From contig PYST01000015.1 in assembly GCA_003049485.1 (NCBI GenBank), forward strand, positions 171,023-235,022: a stretch of 64,000 nt of DNA. The letters run 5' to 3'. The notes below the pieces were generated by a model. It was not told where the DNA came from, did no database searches, and saw nothing but the letters and a program-made list of their open reading frames with translations. Each line of letters begins with the position of its first letter. Position 1 is the stretch's first letter. The position numbers and the translations under genes were made by a program. Shown here one piece after another: positions 11,001-23,267 of the stretch. The DNA comes from Ophioceras dolichostomum (lineage: Eukaryota > Ascomycota > Sordariomycetes > Magnaporthales > Ophioceraceae).

Positions 11001-12966
11001 GGTAGAACATGAAGAATGCCCCAGCAGACCGCGCCAGGTTCGTCATGAAGTACACGATGATGGAGAAGATGAGGATACGCGGCGCGCCAAAGGCCTGGTC
11101 GACGAAGATTTGGCCGATCCACAACGCACTTGGCCTGTGGAAGGCGTAAGCCCTGTGTTTGTTGACGATGCCGCGACCTGTCATGGTTGACCCCAGCTCA
11201 GAGAATGCCTCGAACGCGTTGAACAGGAGAGACACGAAGATCAGGCCACCTTTACTGAAGGCGGAGGCCGACGTTTCCGGGAGGTTGAGGTACAGGGTGC
11301 CGAGAACGATGCCGATGATGATGGAGCGGAACCAGGACAGCAACAACGCCGTCCGGTCCTGCAGCTTCAGCACCGTCTGCCGCTTCATGAGGGCCCACAC
11401 CTGCTGGTGGAAGCCGACCGAGTACACCGATCGCTTTGCCCCAGTGCGCTTGCTCTCCGTCACGGCCGTCTTGAAGTCCTCGTGCCGCTGCGCCTCGGTC
11501 TCCTGAGCCAGTTTCGTGCTGTAGTCTTTCATCTCCTGATCCAGCTGCTTCGCGAACCGGGACTTCTGGAACGCCTCCGCGAGGGTCTCCGGGCTGTGTG
11601 GTGCGTTCTCGGGCGAGAACCCCTTGGCGTAGTCCCGCTCGTACTCATCCGTGCAGCCGGTAACGTAATCGGGTGTGGTCTGCCGAGGACGGGGGAGGAA
11701 GCCCAGGCCCTCGAAGTACGCCCGCGCCTCGGTGGCCGGGCCGAAGTAGACTTGCTTCCCGGCGTCGATCACCAGCACCTTGTCGAAGAGCGAGTAGATG
11801 TTCTCCGAGGCCTGGTAGAGGGAGACGAAGGTCGCGGTCTTGTACAGGTTGGTCTGCACGCGCAGCGACTTGATGAAATCGAGTGCCGTGCTGGCATCTA
11901 GACCGCGCGTGCTGTTGTCCCACGATAAGACGCAGGCCGAGGTGATCATCATCTCGGCCACCGACACGCGCTTGCGCTCGCCACCCGAGATGCCGCGCAC
12001 CAGGGCACCGCCCACGACGGTGTGTCGGGTGTGCTCAATATTGAACATCTTGAGCAGCATCGAGATGACGTCCTCCTTGAACTTCGAGCGCGTGAGGCCG
12101 GCTGGCAGCTTGCCGGGGATCTTTGTATCCAGCGCGAAGCCCAGGGTCTGCTCGACGGTGAGAGTCGCGTGGTGGATGTCGTCCTCCTGGTTGTACACAG
12201 CCTCGCCGCGGTACTCCTTGAACTCGTCCGCCGTGAGGGGGCCGTAGCGCACGTCCCCCGTCACGCTGATATAGCCGTACCGCTGGTTGGTGATGTTCTT
12301 GAGGAAGGTGGTGCAGCCGGACCCGGGCTTGCCCAGAACGAGGACCATCTCGCCGGGCTTGCATACTCCCCTGAAGTTGTCGAGCAGCGTAGCCATGGTG
12401 AACTTCGGCCCGTAGCCCAGTAGTCGAATCAAGGGGGTGATATAGTCGAAGAAACCGACAATGGCGTCGGGGAACGTCGGGACGAAGTTGGACATGCCGC
12501 CGATGCCCTTGACCGTGAGACCGTCCCAGTACACGCCGATGTGCTTGGGCCGTATACCTGCCTCCCGTTCGGCAGCGATGCCACCGCGGATGTACGCCTC
12601 CAGATCGAAGCGCTCGCTTTCGGATGAGGGCGACCCTGTAAGATCGGCGCCAGTCTTTTCCACATCTCTGGCCGCCTGGTGCGACGCCTGGGCGTGTGAC
12701 GCGCGACTCATCACGCGGCTTACCCGCGACAGCTCCCTCCGCAGCTCGTTGAAGTCAGCCTCGGCCCGCTCGACCGACACGCCGGACCCGACGCGGGACA
12801 GGCCGTTCGGGTTGCTGCGGCGGGCCTCCTCCCGAAGATCTTCTAGGTCGGTAGTGGAGCTAGAGCTGGAGGGTCGCGAGTTCCCTTCCACCGCCTTCGT
12901 AGAATCAGGGGGCGGCATGCCGCCGCTACCCTCTCCGATCTCGTCCAGCGCCTTCTTCTCGTCCAT
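8063..12966 (-). CDS. PDR-type (ABCG) multidrug ABC transporter
   Basis: Exons 12966-8884, 8791-8708, 8596-8186 and 8092-8063 join in phase to 1535 residues, the usual size of full-length fungal PDR pumps, ending SRFLNYNRR. The order is NBD-TMD-NBD-TMD. NBD1 has the fungal degenerate P-loop GKPGSGCTTFLK (about residue 212), signature SGGERKRVSVAEM and a Walker B region in which asparagine replaces glutamate (SWDNSTRGLDAS). NBD2 has a canonical P-loop GSSGAGKTTLLD (about 935), degenerate signature TVEQRKRVTIG and LDEPTSGLDS. This asymmetry is normal for the Cdr1/Pdr5 group. The extracellular loop before the last helix is cysteine-rich (CGDYVSPFF, CQYCAF). It would export drugs or lipids across the plasma membrane. 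The last coding exon is only 30 nt. The gene is convergent with the P450, and its upstream region is 4.4 kb of apparently non-coding DNA. Confidence 0.96.
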
Positions 12967-15900
12967 TTCGAGAGCAAAACGGGGTGTGGAAGCTGTTGTG
13001 ATATCTCTCCAGGCAGGGCAAAGCAGTGCGGGCGTGACCGACTAGCAGTAGTAACCGACTCGCGGAGAGACCACGGCCGTAGCCCGCCAGTAAGGATTAA
13101 CGAAAAGAAAGTGAACAATCACGAACGCGCTTTATATTTCGAGGTGACAGCCCAGAACAGTAAGGATAAGTGAACAATAAATATATAGGTAGGTACAGGT
13201 ATAAAAGTTAGTGAATGCCTACCCGGAACAGAATGGAATTGGAGGGCGTATGAGACCCAACAAACCAGAGAGCCCGGGGGTATACTGGACTCAACGGATC
13301 TCCACTAGTGAGAAAAAAAAAACAACACGAGGGAGGGAGGGGAGGTGAGATCCAGGATGGAAACAAAACGACCGAAAAGTGATGGATAATGAGTAACGAT
13401 GGAGATCAGCGTTCTGTCGACTTGGCCCTCATCCACCCACACGCCCACACCAGCATTTGTAATCTGGGCATGCCAGCCCCTGCCCTGCCTGCAGATAATA
13501 CTACTCGAGGGAGGTAGGGAGGCAAGGAGGCACAGATTCTGCAGAGGGAGTTAGGGCAGGGAAGCGGGGAGGGAGGTAAGAGAGATACTCCTTGGAATCT
13601 CCGTTCACGCCCCCCACTAACCGGTACCGACTCTGGGCAGTGGGGCCGGGGGATGAGATGGCAAAGGAAAGTACGAATAGAGGTTAGGTTGGAGTTTGGC
13701 CGAGGGCGGGACGGAGGGGGGCTTCTTTGTTAGGCGGGTGGAGCCAACCCGATAGAGAATGAGAAGGAAAAAAAAAAGCGAGACGCTGTTTCCGATCCGA
13801 CAGCATGCATGTGTACCTCTTCACATATCAGAGCATGCCAACATCATGGCTGGGTTCCTAGGTACCTGAGTGAGCCTCTTGCCGCAGCTGCCGCAAGCAT
13901 GTACCGCTGCGTATATACGAGCAAGCACGCCGAGCTTGGCATGCCACAAGTGAGAAGCAAAAGTACCAACCTAACCTTACTCACCACCGGTGATACTCGC
14001 CGATATGTGGTGGTTGAACCGTAGTGCAGGGGGAGAACGCCAGGATGACCGCGGATGAAGTCATCAGGGGCGACTGGCGATTCGTAGGCGATTCGGCAAG
14101 ACGAGGCGAGACTTTCTAGAAGAACTAGGCTGCTTGTTGCCACCACCACTAGCAGCGTGAAGCGTGTGAAGAAAGGATACCTACCTGGGTATTCCGTCGG
14201 GTAAGAGCTGGGGGGACGAATGCGAAGAGAAGATGCGGCAGGAGGCGGCGGCAAGGGGTGTTAGGTTAGGCATGCCTCCCACGCGCCGGCCGGTTCCTCC
14301 CCGCTTCACGCCCTCACACCCCCTCCCTCTCTAATCGACGACTAGCGGGCGCCATTCAAGCCAAAAACGCCATCTCCTCAGCACTTGCTGAGAAATGTGG
14401 AGGCTCCAGGACGATCTAGGATCCGGCTCGCCGAAAACAAAGAAAAAAGAAGAAAATAGCGTCGCAGCAGTGGCAGGCACAAGCCGGAGGAAGACGGGAT
14501 TTGGGAGTCATCCGGCCGGGTCAGAGATGAGGTGCAGAAGTGATGGACAGTGCGTGAGAGAGAGCACTGTGAGAAAGCCGGCGAGGGTATGTCCGCTAAA
14601 TCCGCTGCAATACACTTGACAGGCTGACCTGCAGAGGTTTATTGGTGCATTGGTGTGGTAGGTGCCACCTCGACCATCAGAAATCTCCGTCTCGAGGATG
14701 CCTTGGGCGGGAAGCTGTGTGTGGGTCGGTTGTTTTTGCTTCAGGCTTTCAATCTTGTTGTCGCAACGAGATCCGAGTAATCGGGTTTCCCTTCTCGGGC
14801 CAAAGCCCCCGAAGCTCGTCTCGTCTCGTCTCGATATTTTCTTTTCTTTCTTCAGGTTGCTCGGCAAATGTTGAAAGGGTCTGGTCTGGGTGGTTCCCCC
14901 ACTGAGCCCCTCCAGGGCCAACACCCAGTTGTTGTTGCTATCAGGCAAGGTTGCAGGTTTTCGGGTCTAGCCCCTGGCCCAATCCTTCCCAAAAGTTCAG
15001 GGCGGATGGCGAAAAGTCAACTCAATATTCGATGGCGGAAGGAAGCCACTCCATAGCATGAAAGCTCGGTCGGCGTATCGGCTTTCGTGCTAACCTCACA
15101 ATCCGTGACACCGCTTCGATTTGCAATCAAGGTCGGGAATCCTCCCGATGGTCCACCGTGAACCGTGTTCATTTCTTGGCAGAGCCGCTAGTTGGAATCA
15201 TTATCAAACTAGAGGAGGAACGGATGGATACCTAGAGAGAATCGATGGATCCTCTTGCAGTATGTGCTCTGCCGGACGGAAGAAGGTCTCTTTGAGTTGC
15301 TTTTTTTCTTTGAGTTGCTGCACGGGAGTCGCACGGCTGGGGCGGCCCTACGTGCAGGAGGTTTGAACAACCATCCGATGCCCGTCTGACGGAATTATGT
15401 CTACCTGTTCAGGTATGTACCTCTCACACAGACACATGCACACAGGGTTCTCTCTGCGTGAACGGATACCGCGTTTGTGATAAAAGTTCTCCCAAGCACT
15501 GTGCGATGTGTCGGTACATAAAGACTAGTCCACGATGCCGCCATCTCCCCCGCCTTCGCCTCCGCCATGCATGAGCTTTGCAGGATAGCGGGAGAGGAGG
15601 GCAGGACGGGAGACGGCAAGACAGAGGGAGGAAAACTGGAGGGACGACCGGGATGCAGAAGAACTAAACTTAGTAGGACAAGGGGGAAAGAATCGATAGC
15701 CCATTCTCCAGCGTGAGAAAAACTCCGTACTCTCCATGCCCCGTATTCCGGATCCATCTCCGAGTTCTCCACGGACGGAACCGCAAATCGGGGGGTTGTT
15801 CAGCCGACTGATGATAAACCGTTTGGAAACATCTTATTATGTGACGTGCAGATTGGCGTTGAACCCCCAGTTTACCCACTAAGCTACCTACCCAGCTCCA

Positions 15901-17412
15901 CCATCTTAGCGCGATCGCTCTGTTTGCTGGCTGAGCTGAGATGATTCATCCTGAGTCAAACTGTCGTCACGCCTCGTCACCCCCCAAGGCCGACCAAGGC
16001 TGCCAAGGCATTCCTATTCCTTCGCCGTGTTTGATGCTACTGTATCGAAGTGAGAGTTTGCTTGATGACTCCTCGGCGAGAACCAGTTAGGCTACTTGTC
16101 CATATCTGCTTCATCTTGATCAACTTGATCTCATCTCAGCCATGCTGCTCGGGGTTCACAAGCCACCCGAGCGAGCAGCACTAAGCGCCGTGCCGTGAGT
16201 AGGTGTGTGTGTGGTCAGCGTACCACTGGAAGAGCGTTTGTTCAACCGCATCCCTCGCCGAGCCCGAGACACACCGCTGTCAACGCACCGAGCTACCCGA
16301 GCTGAGCTGGATGCGACGCGGAATGTCTACCAACGTTCTCTCGAGGTGCTCTTCCCTGTGTCCAATGAGGAGGATCGCGGAAATGATTCGTCAAGGAGGT
16401 GTTCCATCAGCCTGGAGGGCCGACGTAATCACCCACCACATCTTAGGGCCTAGGAAAACGGGCTCGGCGTTGTGCAAACAGCCGCGGTGAGAGATGTGTA
16501 TATTTGATGCGCGTCGGGTTTGTAGACAAGGGGGAACACGCAGTCTATGTTCCAGAGACCTATGCCCAAAAGCAGAGCCGCCCATTTTGCCCATCGAACG
16601 TCCCGTCTCGAGCTAAGCCCATCCCTGACAGTCAACAGTCAAGTCTCCCGTCCGGCAAAATGCCTAGATAGTCGGCAGCTGTTGAAAGGCTTTACTCGTC
16701 CTTCAAGAGTTATATCAAGTTGGAAGCAAGAACAAGAGGCAAGAAAAACAAAGAAACGGAAAAATAGAGAAACGCTCACTCAGTGAGCGCCCGCTGAACA
16801 ACAAACCAGATCGACTCCCCAAGCCAGAGCTACCAGTAGCCGCAAACAACGCCATCCATCCATATATCGTCACTTGCATACCAGGAGGGGGGTAAAGAGA
16901 AGAGAAGGAAGCCCCCCAGCAGAAGTTCATTTTTGCGAGAACAATGTTATCGTAAGACGAAGAGGCGAGAAAGCACACACGAACGAAAATGAATATACCA
17001 AAGGTGGTGATGGAATTAGCTGCAATAGCAACGACGAATGCAGCAAGAAAACGCCAACCAATGCGACAAACGTGACAACGAAGATTGGAAGGTTTAGGCA
17101 AAAGGATTTAGGGGGGTAAAACCGGAGGCCGCAGATCGACGACAGTGAGGGAAGCTCTCGTCATCATCTTGGCTGGGCACACTGGCTCAATCTGGACTGC
17201 GCGCTACATACGCGCGTCGTCCCTATTCTACCTCGTAGGTGCCGCGACAACCGTCGGATAGATACCACGTACTTAAATAGAGACGCGATTCTAGGGTATG
17301 CCCTAGTAGGGATGGAAATCGGCGCGGAGAGAGTAGGGGGAATGGGGCGGGGACGATGCGGACGGGGGATATTGCCGGCCATATGCATGCTGACCGATCA
17401 CACGCTGACTGA
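12967..17412. other. 4.4-kb region with no supportable gene
   Basis: This lies upstream of the PDR transporter and downstream of the casein kinase subunit. It contains purine-rich (13310-13600) and pyrimidine-rich tracts, A-runs (13313, 13768) and short ORFs of up to about 145 residues with no domain or protein-like composition. It may hold a long promoter, a long 5' UTR or a non-coding RNA, but nothing in the sequence proves this. Confidence 0.5.
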
Positions 17413-18650
17413 TCATAGTTCCGAGTCGGCGCCGTTTGTTTCAACGATCATGGGACTACCGTTCTGCTGCCGCCGCTGTTGTTGCTGGCGCAGCCTAGCG
17501 TTCCCTGGTGGCCTCCGGCGGGCGCCTGATCCTCCGGCGCCGCTGCCCGTGCCGTTCCCGCCGTTCAAGTTCATGCTCTGGTCGTCATCCTCCTCCTCGT
17601 CAGAGTCCGGGTTCTCCTCCGCGAAGCGCCGAGCCTCGTCCAAGTCGTTGACATCCTCGGGCTTGTCGCGCAACCACTGCATGCGGGGTCCGGAGCGGGC
17701 CATCTCAGACACACGGAAGCCGTAGATGCGCGGCTCATATATCTTAGGACGGCCAAGGCCGGGTGCGACGTTACGCGCGTACATGCCGTTAACCATGGTA
17801 CCGCTGTCGTCCACCGATAAGCGCGTGCTGCTCATCGAGTGTGATCCCGAGAGGGCATCGGCGCCGTGTTTAGATAGGTCGAACTCCGGAAATGTGAGCA
17901 GGAAGAGCGCGCCGAATGTCCGGCCGAAGAAGGCCCCGTCCACGGTCTGGAAGCGGCTGTTAGGCGGGACGTAGACGTCCAAGCACGACGGGCAGAAGAG
18001 CTTGACCGTACTTGTGCCGGGTATGTCCGACAGGCCGACCGGCAAAGTCCGCGCCATGCAGCAATTAGTCCTCGGGCAGTGGCCGAAGTGTCCCAGCTCG
18101 TACTTTTCCGACATCTGCTGGATGCCGGCGCGCGAGCATATGAATCTCTGGTGGATTAGCCCGTAGAGCAGCTCCGCCGAGGACTCGATCACCGACAGAT
18201 CGCTGGCTATCCGACTATGGTGTCGCCGCTCGGCGCTGGCGTGGTGCCTAGACCCGGCGCCTTCGAGGGACTCGTCGTTTTCGTCCTCCTCGTCCTCATC
18301 CTCCTCCTCGTCTTCGTCTTCTGGCTCGACGTCGAGAATCATCTGCTCGGGGAGGGTAATAAACCGTTGTGGTTAGCATTGCGATTCGGAGTCTTGCAAG
18401 TCTTGCGCTCGCACATCGCCAAACTTTAGGCTACCGCAACTAGCGAAGGCGGCGCGGACTGCTGCTGTGTGATACAGGCTTTGCGTACCTCTAGCGCCTC
18501 TTTGTACATAGGGACCTGCGCCTGCAGGCCGGTCAGGTTGAAATCATCTTCTATGAATTCTTCTGACACCTCGGCAAAGTACTCGTGTCCGACGAGGTTG
18601 CAGAACGAGGATATCCAGGACTCTGGCGTCCCGGAGGAGGACGACATCAT
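17413..18650 (-). CDS. ckb1: Casein kinase II regulatory (beta) subunit
   Basis: Exons 18650-18489 and 18342-17413 (intron 18488-18343, GTACGC...GAGCAG) give 363 residues. The N-terminus SGTPESWISSFCNLVGHEYF and the block EFIEDDFNLTG are family hallmarks. The zinc-ribbon region CPRTNCCMAR ... FCPSCLDVYVPP is intact with both cysteine pairs. The protein forms the dimeric scaffold of CK2 and controls substrate choice of the catalytic alpha subunits in nucleus and cytosol. Compared with animal subunits (about 215 residues) it is extended. There is an acidic insert of D/E residues just after the first splice junction and a C-terminal tail that is acidic, then Gly/Asn-rich, then Gln/Arg-rich. Such tails are common in fungal CK2 beta. 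It is divergent from the JmjC gene. Two adjacent ATGs (18650, 18647) leave the exact start open by one residue. Confidence 0.96.
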
Positions 18651-19316
18651 TGCCAGCCCGAACGCAGCTGCCGTGAAGGCGGCACGGACCGGCTCAAGGG
18701 TCGTCGGGTGAGGGGGAGACAGCTTGAACGAGGTACCGCGCGCAGGAGCAGACGTATGGATTCGGTAGGGAAGACCAAATGATCAGCCTGTCGCTGCTCG
18801 CCGCCGAACGCGGTTCGCGGTGGATAGATATTGGGAGGGAGGAGGTGGTCTAGCGGGGTAGATTCGCTGGCATGATTATCACCACGGTGCTGCAAAAACC
18901 AATGCCAAGAGCGCTAAGAATGAAGACCATGCAGAGCCAGAAGAGTTTATACCGGCAACGAGGGCTCTCAATGCCCTCTGCCTTTTGCTAGTCAGAAGAA
19001 GTGTCTGCCAGAGCAGAAGTCGTCAGAATTGGTTGTTGCGCCTTGTTGTTTTGCTCAACAGAGAATTGCGGCGGTGGTGGGCCGGGTTGTTGGCTGAGTG
19101 GTCTGTGCGGGTCGGGCTCCACCACACCCATGGCCAGTCAGCCCGCCAGGCAGAAATGATTTTCCCCTCCCGGATCACCCGTTGCAGAACTTCCACAGAA
19201 CCGCGTCGGTATCACGTGTTCCCGTGTCAGTCAACTTCCAGGTTTTTCAACCTCACACCATGCCACCAACAGTGTTTTATGGCGCTCTGTCTCAGCACTG
19301 ATGTGCGGGGCAAATC
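18651..19316. promoter_or_regulatory. Divergent promoter region (ckb1 / JmjC gene)
   Basis: 666 bp lie between two divergent start codons. Position alone makes this the promoter of both genes; no individual binding site is claimed. Confidence 0.5.
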
Positions 19317-20357
19317 ATGGTGCCTCGTTCTGTAAGAGGACTCATTTCAAGACGGGGTCTACCCCATGCCAGACCAAATCTATCCCGACAAAACCGCGGC
19401 GTCTCGGCGGTTCCCTGCAAGTCCAGAGGACTCGGAAATTCGCACTTTCAACCAGAATATCAACGACCTGAAGGCCCTCTTCCTTTCGTTCTGAGTCGGG
19501 AACCAGGTGATCTGCCACAGAGGGAGTCTGAGCTTCCTGCCTCCTGTAAATGGTTTCACGGGGATGAATTAGGACCTTATCTGAAGTCCTTCTCTTCAGC
19601 ATTCTTCCCCTACGAGCTCACCGTCTATCCACGAAGCGTTAGCTCCCTTGAACAGTTCCACCAGTGGCTTTGCCAGTCTGAAAATTCCATCTACAGGGCA
19701 GCTGCCGGCATATGGGGGCAGGCTCTCTCTCAGCTTTCCTCTTCCCTCCACGACAAACACCCTCGGCTATGTCAACTCGACGCCCCTTTGGCCCTTCTCG
19801 TTGCCGCGCTGGAATTCAATAAGCGGACCACGCACCCCGTCACTCAACTGTACATCGCACAAGCTCCCATATCTGAACTTCCACCCGAGCTCCAGGAAGA
19901 TTTGCCAGTACCCGAGGCCCTGACGGCTGGGAACGGGAGAGTGGACATTTACAACACGAGTATCTGGATGGGTCTCGAGCCTACATTCACGCCCTGGCAC
20001 CGTGATCCGAATCCGAACCTGTTCCGCCAGCTCTGCGGCTCCAAGGCTATCAGGCTGATGCCTCCAGCGGAGGGAGAGCAAGTATTCAGGCAGACCCAGG
20101 CGCGTCTTGGGCGGATGGCCAACCCCCGCATTCGGACTGTGGACATGTTCGAGGGCCCTGAGAGATCAGCGTGGTATGAAACCATCTGGGGTTCCGCAGC
20201 GTCGAGCCTCCCGGGCCTAAGCGAGGCAATTCTCAAACCAAACGACAGCCTTTTCATACCTCAAGGCTGGTGGCACAGCGTTAAGAGCTCCGACTCTACC
20301 GACGTTGGAAAGCTGAATGCGTCGGTCAACTGGTGGTTCCGGGATGTTAGACGTTAA
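19317..20357 (+). CDS. JmjC/cupin-domain protein, possibly mitochondrial
   Basis: A single-exon ORF of 346 residues. The C-terminal half is a JmjC/cupin_8 fold. An iron-binding H-x-D lies in FTPWHRDPNPNLF (His near residue 228), a lysine-containing oxoglutarate-side strand follows in GSKAIRLMPP, and the distal histidine is in FIPQGWWHSVKSS (about 319). These residues are those of Fe(II)/2-oxoglutarate-dependent protein hydroxylases or small JmjC demethylase-like enzymes. The first 45 residues are rich in Arg and Ser and nearly free of acidic residues, which would fit a mitochondrial presequence (inference). No chromatin-reading domain is present, so a hydroxylase role is more likely than histone demethylation, but the substrate is unknown. 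The gene has no intron, unlike most neighbours. Confidence 0.85.
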   Translation: MVPRSVRGLISRRGLPHARPNLSRQNRGVSAVPCKSRGLGNSHFQPEYQRPEGPLPFVLSREPGDLPQRESELPASCKWFHGDELGPYLKSFSSAFFPYELTVYPRSVSSLEQFHQWLCQSENSIYRAAAGIWGQALSQLSSSLHDKHPRLCQLDAPLALLVAALEFNKRTTHPVTQLYIAQAPISELPPELQEDLPVPEALTAGNGRVDIYNTSIWMGLEPTFTPWHRDPNPNLFRQLCGSKAIRLMPPAEGEQVFRQTQARLGRMANPRIRTVDMFEGPERSAWYETIWGSAASSLPGLSEAILKPNDSLFIPQGWWHSVKSSDSTDVGKLNASVNWWFRDVRR

Positions 20358-22278
20358 TGCTTTGCAACATCATACTTTACCCCTAATCTTCCTAGGTAGC
20401 TTACCTACCTATGTATAGTGGCACAATTGCTGGTTTCAACTCGGCCTTGCTACCTCACGAGTTGCTCAGAGCGGCCGAACTCCTCCGGTACCGCCAGAGC
20501 CCAATTATAGAATTAAATCAATAGCTCTCATGCTATAGTCTGTAAGGCTTCCTGGTGACCTGTCAGTCGACCGTGGACGCGTTTATCTATCTTTGCGACC
20601 AAGAGATGTGTAAGTACCAAAATCTCCATGGCAGAGCACCTGATACGGTATGAGTGATACCCTTCGGCAGAGCAACTATCTGCATACACGATCTACATGC
20701 ACGCACGCACGAACCACATAAGGAGAGGCACGAAATCAGATACGATAACTACCTAGCGAGCGCACCTATCCATTGTAACACAGAAGGGCTGTTAGAGGAG
20801 TGTTAATGATAGACTCCTCCAGTATAATAGACCCCGGAACGTTTGCCCAGCTAAGGTAGTTCAGACCGTCATACTCTGAGATAATTAGATGACAGCTGCT
20901 CAGGAGAAACCGGCTCCTTGCCCAGCAAGGACTAGCCGTTGCACCTCATGGCTCCGCAACCCGCTCATACTACTGGCTACCATGGGAGTGACAGAGAGTG
21001 AGACAGAACACACCAGTGTGCAATAAAAACCAAGAGAACGAATTGAGACCGGACTCTACGAAGAAGCTGGGATGAGGAATTCTCAGTTCTCACATCAAAG
21101 TGAAGCATCTCATACGAGCGTACGGAATATATATTAGATCTGATTCCCTCCTCTTTGAGACTGAGTTCTCCTGATAGGCTAGCATCCTACGTCAGGTCAC
21201 CAATCCGAATCTCATCCTCCACGCGGGCCATGTCACCTAGTAGAGTCGTCGGTTGGGTCGGGTTGGAAGGAACACGGGGTTTGAGGCGTTGGCCTTACGG
21301 TGTAAGACGGCCGACTGGCGAGCATCACCATTGTGTTGATCGGTGATTCGGGAAGAGTGCCTCGGTGGCTGCGGAGGGAGCCACTCGGCCGCTCTAGGTG
21401 ATTATGAAGGAGTAAGAATGATCGTTTACTAGGGCCTCAGAGTCAGGAACAGCAAGGCGTGAGGCGGCATCCAGGTCTTAGATGATTTCTGGATGTGGGT
21501 AAGGTAGATTGGCTTCTGGCATTTGTTTCGAGCACAGTGAGCGGAAGGGTTTGCACGAGTATCCTGATTTTGAGGCAGATTTCTGCCTCGGAACCCATTC
21601 AGGGGGGAGGCAGTAGAAACAGTAGAGGAAACGCGCGCAAGAAGAGAGCGAGAAAAATGAATACAAATTTTTTTTTTTGCCAGGTCTACTCTCGTTCGGA
21701 TCGGGCGTCGTCCAGAGCAACCTACATAACAAACGGTCTGTTGGCCATCTCGCGTTGACTCCCTGGTCCTCACTGCGTCTCACCCCTATCTGGCCTCTCC
21801 TTCCCATATGCTCGAGTCTCCCAAAAGCAAGCTGGAGCGCAGCTGAATCTGAGAAAGGGGCGGCCCTTCCCACTACTCTCCTGCACCATCCCCTCCCAAA
21901 CGCCTGGTTGCATCATAGGGGGAGGCGAAGCATCAGACGGATTGAGGACTGGCTGGGGACACGCATCGGACTGAGGATGATATCGATGAAGTCGAACGCT
22001 ACCTGACTCTTGAAATAAGGAGAAGAACAATACGGAACACCAGCCTAAAAGAAAATACACACTTGAAATGCCCTTGATCCTGGCCCGGTTTTCGTCCAAG
22101 AGGCATGGAGAGGCAGGGGCGAAAAACAAGGGTTTTAGCACCTAGTTAAGAACTCGCATAATAATCAGCCCACCCTTCCCCCAATTCCGTCATCAAAAAT
22201 GGGCGAGTTTTCACCTATACCGTCATTTCCATCGTTACAGAACGGGAACCATCGAGGGTGGAAAGAAAAAAAAAGCCG
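20358..22278. other. Convergent intergenic region without a recognised gene
   Basis: 1.9 kb between convergent genes. It contains CCTAGGTAGCTTACCTACCTA-like short motifs near 20390 and a T-run at 21666-21679. ORFs of up to 131 residues at 21400-22140 overlap one another on both strands and show no domain. It probably includes 3' UTRs. Confidence 0.5.
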
Positions 22279-23267
22279 CTACGACTTGGGAGCCGGCTCA
22301 ACGGGCGTCGACTTCGTCTTCTCCTCGGTCGTGGTCGCACCGGCGGCCGCTGGCGTCGTACCAGGGACGGCGGCCGGCTCGGCCTCGGTGCCGGTGGAAG
22401 CCGGCTGGGCTTTGGGCTTCTCGGCGCCGAAGACCCTCTCGAGGCCGGCGGCCTTGTAGGCGCTGCCGCCGTGCTCCTCGGTCTTGAGGTCGGCCAGGCG
22501 GCGGGCCTCGGTGTGGATGTCCTGGACCTGGCGCTGGCTCTGGGTGTAGAAGTCGACGACGCGCTTCCCCGTCGGCGTGTTGGCGGCCTTCTCGAAGTAC
22601 GAGCCGATGCCCGAGAAGAGCGAGTTGGCGCGGGTCGAGATGCCGTAGCTCTGGTCGGCCGTCTTGGCACGGTCGGTGGCGTGGTACTTCTGGTCGAGGC
22701 GGTGCAGCGTGCCCAGGAAGCGCGAGGACACGTTGTGCTTGTGGTCCAGGTCGATGGCCCGCTGCAGGGCGACGTCGCCCACCACGTAGCCGTGCGCCAG
22801 GTACTCGGCCAGGATGCGGGACCGGGGCTTCTCCTCCTGGGTGATCTCGTCCGCGTCCCGGTCGGCGTGGGTCGGGGCTGCCCCAGTCTCGTCGTCGCCC
22901 GAGCCCGCCGACTGGGCCTCGCTCGTCACCGTTATGTGCGACTGGCCCAGCTGCGTGTTGTTAAGCAGCAGCGCCGTCTTCGCGGCCGTCTCCTTCTCGA
23001 ACGTCACCGTCGCGCCCTTGGTCTCGCCCTCGCTGGTGACCTTGAGATCGGTGATCTTGCCACTAGAAGTGTGATGAAAAGAACAGGTTAGCACGCACTC
23101 AGATGGCTAAGGTGGGTAGGTGGTAGGCAAGCAAACGCGGACTCTTAGGGAGCGACAATCTTCGCTGCGTGGAAGAATGCTTACCAAAAGGCAAAGAAAT
23201 CCCGGATCTCCTTGTCATCAGTCGTGGCCGAGATGTTCTTCACGATGACTGTGTTTTGGCTCGCCAT
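22279..23267 (-). CDS. vip1: RRM RNA-binding protein, Vip1-like
   Basis: Exons 23267-23185 and 23062-22279 (intron 23184-23063) restore a complete N-terminal RNA recognition motif and give 288 residues. RNP2-like TVIVKNIS and the region FFAFCGKITDL, created exactly at the splice junction, are followed by the RNP1-like GATVTFEKE. The C-terminal half is a conserved fungal region: SRILAEYLAHGYVVGDVALQ, then LDQKYHATDRAK, with alanine-, glutamate- and lysine-rich helices and a Pro/Ala/Thr-rich tail. This architecture matches the fission yeast Vip1 family. The function is RNA binding with unknown targets. The split of the RRM by an intron makes either single-frame ORF incomplete. It is convergent with the JmjC gene. 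Confidence 0.88.

Noticed and set aside
15852..15900. tRNA-like stretch on the minus strand (GTAGCTTAGTGGGTAAACTG ... GGGTTCAA)
   Set aside because: D-arm-like and T-arm-like pieces are directly adjacent, leaving no room for an anticodon arm or a paired acceptor stem.
16203..16490. Protein-like ORF reading LEERLFNRIPRRARDT
   Set aside because: Two overlapping frames are open here, neither has a domain or partner exons; a gene relic cannot be excluded but is not supported.
22258..23091. 277-codon ORF on the plus strand
   Set aside because: Antisense of the Vip1-like exon with Leu/Gly/Arg-rich composition.
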